The notes below the pieces were generated by a model. That model was not told where the DNA came from. It was given only the letters and a program-made list of their open reading frames with translations, and ran no database searches. A stretch of DNA of 22,316 bases, taken from assembly GCA_036506495.1 (NCBI GenBank), contig DASXRQ010000052.1:1-22316 (forward strand), written 5' to 3'. The position numbers were made by a program, and so were the translations under genes. Shown here one piece after another: positions 14,392 to 20,658 of this stretch (its first letter is position 1; each line of letters begins with the position of its first letter). This stretch comes from DASXRC01 sp036506495. GTDB taxonomy: Bacteria > Actinomycetota > Actinomycetes > Mycobacteriales > Micromonosporaceae.

Positions 14392-14449
14392 CGATCTAGG
14401 GCGAATTCTGGTGTTCGGAGGTCAACTAGCCAGTATTCGCCCTAGATCG
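14392..14449. repeat. Long inverted repeat: 20-bp arms, 18-nt loop
   Basis: Left arm 14392-14411 starts CGATCTAGGGCGAAT; right arm 14430-14449 is its reverse complement except at one position (19 of 20 pairs). The loop is 14412-14429. It lies 51 nt beyond the stop of the response regulator gene and upstream of the BlaI promoter, in a 144-nt gap (14357-14500). It can serve as a strong factor-independent terminator for the two-component operon. The AT-containing arms differ from surrounding sequence and look like a dispersed palindromic (REP/MITE-like) element. Confidence 0.75.
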
Positions 14450-14500
14450 ACCCGGGGGAAGGCCGGGGAAGGCCGGGGACACCCGGGAGGCGTGGCTCGG

Positions 14501-15172
14501 TCATCCCCGCCCGCCGGGAACCACCAGACCCGACTCGTACGCCAGGACGACCGCCTGCGTGCGGTCGCGCAGGCTGAGCTTGTTGAGCACGCGGCTCACG
14601 TGAGTCTTGACCGTCTCCTCGCTCACCACGAGCCGCGCCGCGATCTCCGGATTGGACAGTCCCTCGGCGATCAGGCACAGCACCTCGGTCTCCCGCGGCG
14701 TCAGGCCCCGCAGGGGCGCGGTGGCCTGTCGCGGGCGTGGGCGAAGGCGGGCGAACTCGGCGATGAGTCGGCGCGTCACGGTCGGCGCGAGCAAAGCCTC
14801 GCCCGCGGCGACCACGCGCACCGCGTCGAACAGCCGCTCGGCGGTGACGTCCTTCAGCAGAAAGCCGCTGGCGCCGGCACCGAGCGCGTCGTACACGTGC
14901 TCGTCCAGGTCGAACGTCGTGAGCATGAGGATCCGCGGTCCGTCGGCGCCGGCCGCGGCCACGATCCGGCGGGTCGCGTCGATACCGTCCATGACCGGCA
15001 TCCGCACGTCCATCAGCACCACGTCGGGCCGCGTCTCTCGGCAGAGCCGCACGGCGGCCGCACCATCGGCCGCGGTGCCCACGACCGCGAAGTCCGGCTG
15101 CGTCTCGAGGAGCGCGCCGAATGCCGCGCGTACCACCTCCTGGTCATCGACCACGACGATCCGCACCGTCAC
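14501..15172 (-). CDS. NarL/FixJ-family response regulator
   Basis: 223 residues with a receiver domain (acidic pocket Asp9-Asp10, phospho-acceptor Asp55 in LMDVRMP, Thr85/86 in LTT, Lys107 in LLKD) and a C-terminal LuxR-type helix-turn-helix (~154-212: LTPRETEVLCLIAEGLSN, then VSEETVKTHVSRVLNKL). All phosphorylation residues are present. The GTG start at 15172 overlaps the stop of the upstream kinase in GTGA and has GGAGA about 8 nt before it, so the two are co-translated partners. The divergent ABC exporter operon is the likely target; a dyad in the shared promoter region could be its binding site. The gene ends just before a strong hairpin. Confidence 0.94.
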   Translation of the reverse strand: MTVRIVVVDDQEVVRAAFGALLETQPDFAVVGTAADGAAAVRLCRETRPDVVLMDVRMPVMDGIDATRRIVAAAGADGPRILMLTTFDLDEHVYDALGAGASGFLLKDVTAERLFDAVRVVAAGEALLAPTVTRRLIAEFARLRPRPRQATAPLRGLTPRETEVLCLIAEGLSNPEIAARLVVSEETVKTHVSRVLNKLSLRDRTQAVVLAYESGLVVPGGRG

Positions 15173-16359
15173 GGCTCGGTCTCCGGGATCGGCAGGTCTG
15201 CCTCGACCAGGAAGCCACCCAACGGAGCGGGGCCGGTCGACAGCCGGCCGCCGACCATCCCGGCCCGCTCGCGCATGCCCGCGAGGCCGTGTCCGTCCGG
15301 CACGGAGCCGTTGGCGGCGGCCGGCCCCGGACCATTGTCCCGCACCCGGAGGTGCAGGGCGTCCTTCCCGTACAGCAGCTCCACGTCGACCGCGGCACCC
15401 GGCGCGTGCCGGCGCGCGTTGGTCAGGGCCTCCTGGACGATGCGGTACGCGGTGAGCTCGATGCCCTGGTCGAGTGGCGCCACCCGGCCGCGCACGATCA
15501 ACCGGGTGCCACCGGCTCCCAGGCCCCGCGCCTCATCGAGCAAATCGTTGAGCTGCTGCAGGCCGGGCTGTGGCCGGCGGGTCGGCTCCACCCCGGCGTC
15601 CTCGCGCAGCACACCGAGCAGCCGGCGCATCTCGGTGAGCGCGGTTCGCGCGGTGTCGGCGATGGCGACCAGCCGCCGGGCGCCATCTGACGGCATCCCC
15701 GGCGTCGTCAGCCGGGCGGCCTCCGCCTGCACGGCGATCATCGAAATGTGGTGCGCGACTACGTCGTGGAGCTCCCGGGCGATCCGCGCCCGCTCGCCGC
15801 GCGCCGCGTGCTCGAGCAGGCTGTCCGCCATCGCCCGGACGGACGCGTCACGCCACACGGCCTCGTCGCGCGCCCGCAACGCCACGCCGGTCACCGCCGC
15901 GCCGGTGGCCAGCAGCAGCAGGAGTACGCCGAACGCTCGGTCATCGCGGGTGGGCAGGGTTATCGCGGCGTACGCGATGAAGGGCACCAGCAGCAGCGCG
16001 ACGGCCCGCCGGGATCGGCGGCGGCCAACCACGAACAGCACGACGACCAGCGCGACGAGTCCGGCGAGCGGCGCGCGGCCGTCGCCGATCGACGTGATGA
16101 TGGCGGCGGCACCGACGAGCACGGCCGCCACCACCGGCGAAATCCGCACCAGGGCCACCGGCAGCGTGACGGCCAGCGCGAACAGCAGCGCGAACGACGG
16201 GTTCTCCCGTTCGCCCAACGGGCGGAACGCGACCTCCGTGAAGGCGGCCAGGCACAGCACACCGGCGGCGACATAGGGCGAGCCGTTCGCCGCGGTGACC
16301 CGTCGAACGCCCGCGACCGCGCGGTCGACCAGTCCACCTGCCTGCCTCACGTACGCCAT
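15169..16359 (-). CDS. Sensor histidine kinase, HisKA_3/NarX-type
   Basis: About 396 residues. Six predicted membrane helices occupy roughly the first 165 residues, with little extracytoplasmic sequence, as in intramembrane-sensing kinases of cell-envelope stress. The HisKA_3 dimerisation domain has RELHDVVAHHISM with phospho-acceptor His198. The HATPase_c domain has QEALTNARRHAPG, VRDNGPG and HGLAGMRERAGMVGG, all intact. The start is uncertain: ATG at 16359 is used, with GTG 16389 (longer) and GTG 16350 (shorter) as alternatives; none has a good ribosome site. It pairs with the response regulator through a 4-nt overlap and is divergent from an ABC exporter, a layout common for kinases that sense envelope-active compounds or exporter flux (inference). 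Confidence 0.92.
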   Translation of the reverse strand: MAYVRQAGGLVDRAVAGVRRVTAANGSPYVAAGVLCLAAFTEVAFRPLGERENPSFALLFALAVTLPVALVRISPVVAAVLVGAAAIITSIGDGRAPLAGLVALVVVLFVVGRRRSRRAVALLLVPFIAYAAITLPTRDDRAFGVLLLLLATGAAVTGVALRARDEAVWRDASVRAMADSLLEHAARGERARIARELHDVVAHHISMIAVQAEAARLTTPGMPSDGARRLVAIADTARTALTEMRRLLGVLREDAGVEPTRRPQPGLQQLNDLLDEARGLGAGGTRLIVRGRVAPLDQGIELTAYRIVQEALTNARRHAPGAAVDVELLYGKDALHLRVRDNGPGPAAANGSVPDGHGLAGMRERAGMVGGRLSTGPAPLGGFLVEADLPIPETEP

Positions 16360-16439
16360 TCTCGCCGCAGCCGCGGGTACCGGCGTCACCCAGGTCGCAG
16401 GCTCGGCGTCGCTCGCATGGGGGATGCGCCGGCCCGGCC

Positions 16440-16459
16440 GTCACCCGCGACCGGGTGAC
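16440..16459. promoter_or_regulatory. 20-bp dyad between the two-component and ABC operons
   Basis: GTCACCCG and CGGGTGAC form perfect 8-bp arms around CGAC. A third half-site, GTCACCC, lies at 16385-16391. The position between divergent start codons (16359 and 16516), about 44 nt before the -10 of the ABC operon, suits an operator for the adjacent response regulator. The rest of the 156-nt gap shows nothing else clear. Confidence 0.5.
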
Positions 16460-16502
16460 CAAGACCGCCCGGCGGCGTGACGACCTGGCCGCGCGCCCTT
16501 CG

Positions 16503-16508
16503 TACTCT
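16503..16508 (+). promoter_or_regulatory. -10 hexamer of a probable leaderless promoter for the ABC operon
   Basis: TACTCT fits TANNNT and ends 7 nt before the ATG at 16516, which has no Shine-Dalgarno. Transcript and protein would start together. A GTGACG at 16477-16482 is the closest -35-like match, but its 20-nt spacing is long. Confidence 0.5.
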
Positions 16509-16515
16509 CACTGCC

Positions 16516-17442
16516 ATGCAGCCATCCATCGAGGTACGCGGACTGCGCAAACGGTACGGCCGGACGGTCGCCGTCGACCGCCTCACGTTTGCGGTCAAGC
16601 CGGGCGAAGTGACCGGGTTCGTGGGGCCCAACGGGGCCGGCAAGTCGACAACCATGCGGCTGATCCTCGGCCTGGACACGCCGGACGAGGGCGACGCGCT
16701 CGTGGACGGCGTGGCGTACCGATCCCTGCGCACCCCGCTCGTCCGGGTGGGGGCGCTGCTGGACGCTGCGGCCCTCCACCCCGGCCGCCGGGCCAGGGAC
16801 CATCTGCTGTGGATGGCCCACAGCAACGGGCTGTCGCGGCGGCGCGTCGACGAGGTGCTCGAGCAGGTCGGGCTCGCCTCGGTGGCCAAGCGCCGGGCGG
16901 GTGGCTTCTCGCTCGGCATGCGCCAGCGCCTCGGCATCGCGGGCGCGCTGTTGGGTGACCCGCCGGTGCTGATGTTCGACGAGCCGGTCAACGGGCTCGA
17001 TCCGGAGGGCATCGTGTGGATCCGGGGCCTGCTCCGGTCGCTCGCCACCGAGGGCCGGGTGATCTTCGTGTCCAGCCACCTGATGAGCGAGCTGGAGGAC
17101 ACCGCCGACCACCTGCTGGTCCTCGGCCGTGGCCGGCTCATCGCGGACACCAGCGTCGAGAAGCTGCGCACTGCGGCATCGGGGGATCGCGTCGACGTCC
17201 GCACATCGCGGCGCACCGACGCGATGACGCTGCTCGCCAACGCCGGCGCCACCGTGGCGGCGATCGACCACGAGCTGCTGACCGTCAACGGGCTGTCCGG
17301 CGAGCGGATCGCCGGCCTGCTCACCGGGGCCGGTGTGCCCTTCTCGGAGCTGCGGCAGCACCGGGCCTCGTTGGAGGAGGCGTACATGGAGCTCACCCGA
17401 GACGCGGTGGAGTTCAACGTGCCGACCGTGAGGGACGCATGA
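16516..17442 (+). CDS. ABC transporter ATP-binding protein (BcrA/CcmA-like)
   Basis: 308 residues from ATG at 16516; the frame opens further upstream, but the promoter-like TACTCT immediately before this ATG favours it. A complete ATPase: Walker A GPNGAGKST (37-45, Lys43), signature SLGMRQR (132-138), Walker B LMFDEP (Asp155, Glu156) and H-loop SSHLMSE (His188), followed by an ~80-residue C-terminal extension seen in ABC-2 exporter ATPases of the bacitracin/lantibiotic-resistance and multidrug type. It energises the two permeases encoded downstream. The stop overlaps the start of the first permease in ATGA. The substrate is unknown; the neighbouring two-component system suggests an envelope-directed compound or lipid (inference). 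Confidence 0.95.
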   Translation: MQPSIEVRGLRKRYGRTVAVDRLTFAVKPGEVTGFVGPNGAGKSTTMRLILGLDTPDEGDALVDGVAYRSLRTPLVRVGALLDAAALHPGRRARDHLLWMAHSNGLSRRRVDEVLEQVGLASVAKRRAGGFSLGMRQRLGIAGALLGDPPVLMFDEPVNGLDPEGIVWIRGLLRSLATEGRVIFVSSHLMSELEDTADHLLVLGRGRLIADTSVEKLRTAASGDRVDVRTSRRTDAMTLLANAGATVAAIDHELLTVNGLSGERIAGLLTGAGVPFSELRQHRASLEEAYMELTRDAVEFNVPTVRDA

Positions 17443-18926
17443 TGTCCGCGGCTCGCGACGGTTTCGGCCAGCTGCTCCTCGCCGAGTGGACGAAGCTGCG
17501 ATCGGTACGCCGGTGGGTGCTCGCACTCGCCGCGCTGGTCGTGCTGTCGGTCGGCTTCAGCCTCTTCGCGTCCGCCGGCAGCGGCACCGACTCGAACAAG
17601 CACCCCGACTTCGTGGTGGGACCGAACGGGCGTCCCGTGGCGGACGAGTTCCAGTTCGTCCACCAGCCGCTGACCGGTGACGGCAGCGTCGTCGCCCGCG
17701 TCGTCTCCCAGCAGAACAGCCACGCCTGGGCCGGCGCCGGAGTGATGATCAAGGACGGCACGCGGAGCGGGTCCCGGTACGCCGCCCTCATGGTGACGCC
17801 CAAGCATGGCGTACGCCTGTCTGCCAACTACGAGGTCAGCCGGGCGGGTCGCGCGGGCGGCGTACCGCGGTGGCTGCGCCTGACCCGGACGGGCAACTCC
17901 GTCACGGGATACGAGTCGACCGACGGCGCCACCTGGCACAAGGTGGGCACGGTGGACATGCGCGGGCTGCCCCCGACGGCCGAGGTCGGACTCTTCGTGT
18001 CGTCCCCGCCGAAGGTCGTCGTCACGCGGTCGGCCGGCACGACATCGGTCGCCGAAGGCCCGACGACCGGCACCGCGACCTTCGACAGCGTCCGCGTCGA
18101 CGGCGCCCAGGCGACCGGTTCGGCGGTATGGCAGAGCGACCGCGTGACCCAGCCGCACGCGCAAGACACCCTGGAGGGGGTGCCGGACTTCAAGCGCAGG
18201 GGCGGCCCGAGCACTGGTTCGACGGAGGCGAACGGCGTCTTCACGGTGACCGGGTCCGGTGAGATCGGGCCGCGGGAATCGCCGGACGACCCCGTGCAGG
18301 CCGCGCTCTTCGGAATCCTGATCGGACTCATGGTGATCGCGGCGATGGGCGTCCTGTACATGACGTCGGAGTTCAAGCGCGGCATGATCCGGACCACGTT
18401 CGTGGCCAGCCCGCGTCGTGGCCGGGTGCTGGCCGCGAAGGCGGTCGTCCTCGGCACGACCGCGTTCGTCCTCGGGCTGGTCGCCACCGTCGTCTCGTTC
18501 CGGCTCGGCCTGCCGCTCCTGCGTGACGGCGGGTTTGCGCCACCGGCGTACCCGACCCCGAAGCTGACCGAGTGGCCCGTGCTGCGGGCGGTGGTCGGCA
18601 CCGCCGCGTTCGTGGCGCTGATCGCGGTCTTCGCCCTCGGCGTGGGCGCGATCCTGCGGCACAGCGCGGGCGCCATCACGGCGGTGCTCGCGCTCGTCAT
18701 CCTGCCGGCGTTCGTCGCGATCGCGTTGCCGACGACCGGCGCGCTCTGGCTCATGCGGCTCACGCCCGCGGGTGGCTTCGCGATCCAGCGCGCCAAGCCG
18801 CCGAGCAACATGCTCGCCGAGGCGTGGTCGGCGATCGACCCCTGGGCCGGGCTGGGCGTGGTGTTCGCGTACGCCGTGGTGGCCCTGGCTCTCGCGGCCT
18901 GGCTGCTGCGCCGGAGAGACGCGTGA
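17439..18926 (+). CDS. ABC-2-type permease with a large DUF1349-like extracellular domain
   Basis: 495 residues from ATG at 17439 (overlapping the ATPase stop; ATG 17442 is also possible). It starts with the cytoplasmic LLLAEWTKLRSVRRW segment shared with its sister permease, then helix 1 (~26-45). Residues ~55-285 form an extracytoplasmic insert: DEFQFV, VVARVVSQQNSHAWAGAGVMI (here split by eye), and WLRLTRTGNSVTGYES with DGATWHKVG, the pattern of DUF1349/concanavalin-like jelly-roll domains. From ~287 the remaining permease helices follow (FGILIGLMVIAAMGVLYM onward), ending WLLRRRDA. Simple ABC-2 permeases have only a short loop at this point. The domain could bind a carbohydrate or cell-wall ligand outside the membrane (inference). 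The gene is coupled to the next permease by GTGA. Confidence 0.92.
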   Translation: MMSAARDGFGQLLLAEWTKLRSVRRWVLALAALVVLSVGFSLFASAGSGTDSNKHPDFVVGPNGRPVADEFQFVHQPLTGDGSVVARVVSQQNSHAWAGAGVMIKDGTRSGSRYAALMVTPKHGVRLSANYEVSRAGRAGGVPRWLRLTRTGNSVTGYESTDGATWHKVGTVDMRGLPPTAEVGLFVSSPPKVVVTRSAGTTSVAEGPTTGTATFDSVRVDGAQATGSAVWQSDRVTQPHAQDTLEGVPDFKRRGGPSTGSTEANGVFTVTGSGEIGPRESPDDPVQAALFGILIGLMVIAAMGVLYMTSEFKRGMIRTTFVASPRRGRVLAAKAVVLGTTAFVLGLVATVVSFRLGLPLLRDGGFAPPAYPTPKLTEWPVLRAVVGTAAFVALIAVFALGVGAILRHSAGAITAVLALVILPAFVAIALPTTGALWLMRLTPAGGFAIQRAKPPSNMLAEAWSAIDPWAGLGVVFAYAVVALALAAWLLRRRDA

Positions 18927-19711
18927 GGCGGGCCGTGCACGCGGAGTGGACGAAGCTGCGCAGCGTGCCGAGCAGCGCGTGGTTGGTCCTCGCGGCGGTG
19001 GCGTTCACGGTGGCACTCGGCGCCGTGGTGACCGCGTCGACCAACACCCGCGAATGCCCCACGCCTAGCACGTGCGTCCATGACCTCGCGAAGGTCAGCC
19101 TGACCGGGGTGCGGGTCGGCCAGGTCGCGATTGTCGTGCTGGCCGTGCTCGTGATGACCAACGAGTACGCCACGCGGCTGATCCAGACGACGCTGACCGC
19201 CGAACCCCGGCGGCTAGTCGTGCTGGCCACCAAGGCGGTGGTGGTGGTGACCGCGACGATGGCCGCTGGCGCGCTCGGCGTGGCGGGGTCGCTGCTGGCC
19301 GCCCGAGGCATGCTGCCAGGTAACGGGTTCACCGCGGCCAACGGCTACGCGGTGCTGTCACTGGCCGACGAGCCCACCCGGCGGGCGGCCATCGGCACTG
19401 TCCTCTACCTCGGTCTCGTCGCGCTGCTCAGCCTCGGCGTAGCCACGATCGTGCGGGACACCGCAGGCGCCATCACGACCGTGCTCGCCGCCCTGTTCGC
19501 GTTCCCGATGCTGGCCATGTTCGTGAGCGACCCGCGCTGGCACACCCGGATCGAGAAGTACGCGCCGATGGACGCCGGGCTCGCGATCCAGGCCACGCGG
19601 GGGCTGCGTGGCCTGCCGATCGGGCCGTGGCAGGGGCTCGGCGTGCTCGCCGCGTACGCCGGTGCGGCCGTTCTCGTCGGCGCCGTCCTGTTCCGGCTCC
19701 GCGACGCCTGA
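18923..19711 (+). CDS. ABC-2-type permease, second subunit
   Basis: 262 residues from GTG at 18923, which overlaps the previous stop and has GGAGAG 4 nt upstream. It starts VRRAVHAEWTKLRSVPSS, the same pre-helix motif as the first permease, and has about six membrane helices (for example AWLVLAAVAFTVALGAVV, VAIVVLAVLVMTNEYATR, TVLYLGLVALLSLGVATIV). The first extracytoplasmic loop is short and holds two cysteines (45 and 51) that could form a disulfide, in contrast to the large domain in the sister subunit. It ends FRLRDA. It probably forms a heterodimeric channel with the first permease. The operon ends here, followed by a hairpin in a 104-nt convergent gap. Confidence 0.93.
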   Translation: MRRAVHAEWTKLRSVPSSAWLVLAAVAFTVALGAVVTASTNTRECPTPSTCVHDLAKVSLTGVRVGQVAIVVLAVLVMTNEYATRLIQTTLTAEPRRLVVLATKAVVVVTATMAAGALGVAGSLLAARGMLPGNGFTAANGYAVLSLADEPTRRAAIGTVLYLGLVALLSLGVATIVRDTAGAITTVLAALFAFPMLAMFVSDPRWHTRIEKYAPMDAGLAIQATRGLRGLPIGPWQGLGVLAAYAGAAVLVGAVLFRLRDA

Positions 19712-19732
19712 CGCCGCGCACCTCTCGCAACA

Positions 19733-19791
19733 TCGTCGAAGTTGGCGGGTTGGGCGGCGCTCGACTGCCCTACTTCGACGAAGTTGGGCAG
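19733..19791. terminator. Bidirectional terminator region between convergent operons
   Basis: The gap 19712-19815 holds overlapping palindromes. The tightest is 19765-19791: CTGCCC-T-ACTTCG / CGAAGT-T-GGGCAG around a central A, a hairpin broken only by one T-T mismatch. A second pairing joins TCGTCGAAGT (19733-19742) to ACTTCGACGA (19772-19781). The two pairings are mutually exclusive. Either can stop transcription from the ABC operon on one side and the deoC-ALDH operon on the other. Confidence 0.6.
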
Positions 19792-19815
19792 AGTCCGTCG
19801 GACGCCTGAGTCCGG

Positions 19816-20658
19816 TCAGATCCCCTTCGGGTGCCAGACCGTCTTCGTCTCGAGGAACGGCACCATGCGGTCGATGCCGGGGTCGGCGGTCCAGTCGACA
19901 CGACCGGGGCGGACCACCCGCTTGAGGTTCTCGGCGGCCGCGACCTCGAGGTCGGTCGCGAGCGCGTCGTCGGCGATGCCGGCGAGGTCGATCGCGTTCA
20001 CGTCCATGTGCGAGGCGAGCCACGGCGCGGTCTCGGCGACGCGGCCCGTGAGCAGGTTGACGACGCCGCCCGGCAGGTCCGAGGTCGCGAGCACCTCCGC
20101 CAGCGTGATGGCGGGCAGCGGGTGGGTCTCCGGCGCGAGCACCACGACCGTGTTGCCGGTGACGATCGCGGGCGCCACCACGCTGACGAGGCCGAGCAGC
20201 GCCGGTTCGGCGGGTGCGACGATGCCGACGACGCCGGTCGGCTCGGGCGCCGAGAGGTTGAAGTACGGCCCGGCGACTGGGTTCGCGCCGCCGTACACCT
20301 GAGCGATCTTGTCGGACCAGCCGGCATACCACACCCACCGGTCGATCGCCGCGTCCACTTCGGACAGCGCGCGCTTGCCGCCACCGAGCTCGGCGGCGAA
20401 CTGTTCCCGGCGTCCCTCGAGCATCTCGGCGATCCGGTAGAGGATCTGGCCCCGGTTGTACGCCGTGGCGCCGGACCACCCGCGTACCGCTGCCCGGGCC
20501 GCGACCACCGCGTCCCGCACGTCCTTGCGGGAGGCCAGCGCCACGTTGGTGTTCTGCACGACGTATGACCGCCCCGACTCGCTGCGCGGGAACTTGCCGC
20601 CGATGAAGAGCTTGTAGGTCTTGCGAACGGCGAGTCGAGGAGAGGACTCAGTGGGCAA
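19816..20658 (-). CDS. Truncated, catalytically inactive ALDH-like protein (ALDH16 C-domain-like)
   Basis: 280 residues. TTG at 20658 is chosen because GGAGG lies 6 nt upstream; it overlaps the preceding ALDH stop by 11 nt. It aligns by eye to the NAD-binding half of aldehyde dehydrogenases (KLFIGGKFPRSESGR, AYNRGQILYRIAEML, GPYFNLSAPEPTGVVGIV, VTGNTVVVLAPET, LPGGVVNLLTG) but stops before the catalytic domain. Key residues are gone: PWNF becomes APAE, VVLKPAE becomes VVLAPET (NAD-binding Lys lost), GSTEVG is not conserved, LELGGK is replaced by LKRVVRP, and no active-site Cys exists. Length and degeneracy match the C-terminal domain of ALDH16, which in known members is fused to a full ALDH domain. 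Here the partner is the directly upstream gene. A structural role is inferred; a pseudogene is unlikely because the frame is intact and coupled. Confidence 0.88.
   Translation of the reverse strand: MPTESSPRLAVRKTYKLFIGGKFPRSESGRSYVVQNTNVALASRKDVRDAVVAARAAVRGWSGATAYNRGQILYRIAEMLEGRREQFAAELGGGKRALSEVDAAIDRWVWYAGWSDKIAQVYGGANPVAGPYFNLSAPEPTGVVGIVAPAEPALLGLVSVVAPAIVTGNTVVVLAPETHPLPAITLAEVLATSDLPGGVVNLLTGRVAETAPWLASHMDVNAIDLAGIADDALATDLEVAAAENLKRVVRPGRVDWTADPGIDRMVPFLETKTVWHPKGI

Noticed and set aside
14455..14479. Two tandem copies of GGGGAAGGCC
   Set aside because: Too short and only two copies; likely chance in GC-rich sequence next to the palindrome.
13946..16276. Very long plus-strand open frame (about 776 codons) across blaI and the two-component genes
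   Set aside because: Opposite three well-supported minus-strand genes, low-complexity translation, no recognisable domain.
16386..18662. Long minus-strand open frame opposite the ABC ATPase and permease genes
   Set aside because: Composition-driven shadow; the plus strand has complete ABC motifs, overlaps and ribosome sites.
19816..20658. Short ALDH gene as a decayed pseudogene
   Set aside because: Intact frame, good ribosome site, coupling to the full ALDH, and a known precedent for a truncated inactive domain in ALDH16.
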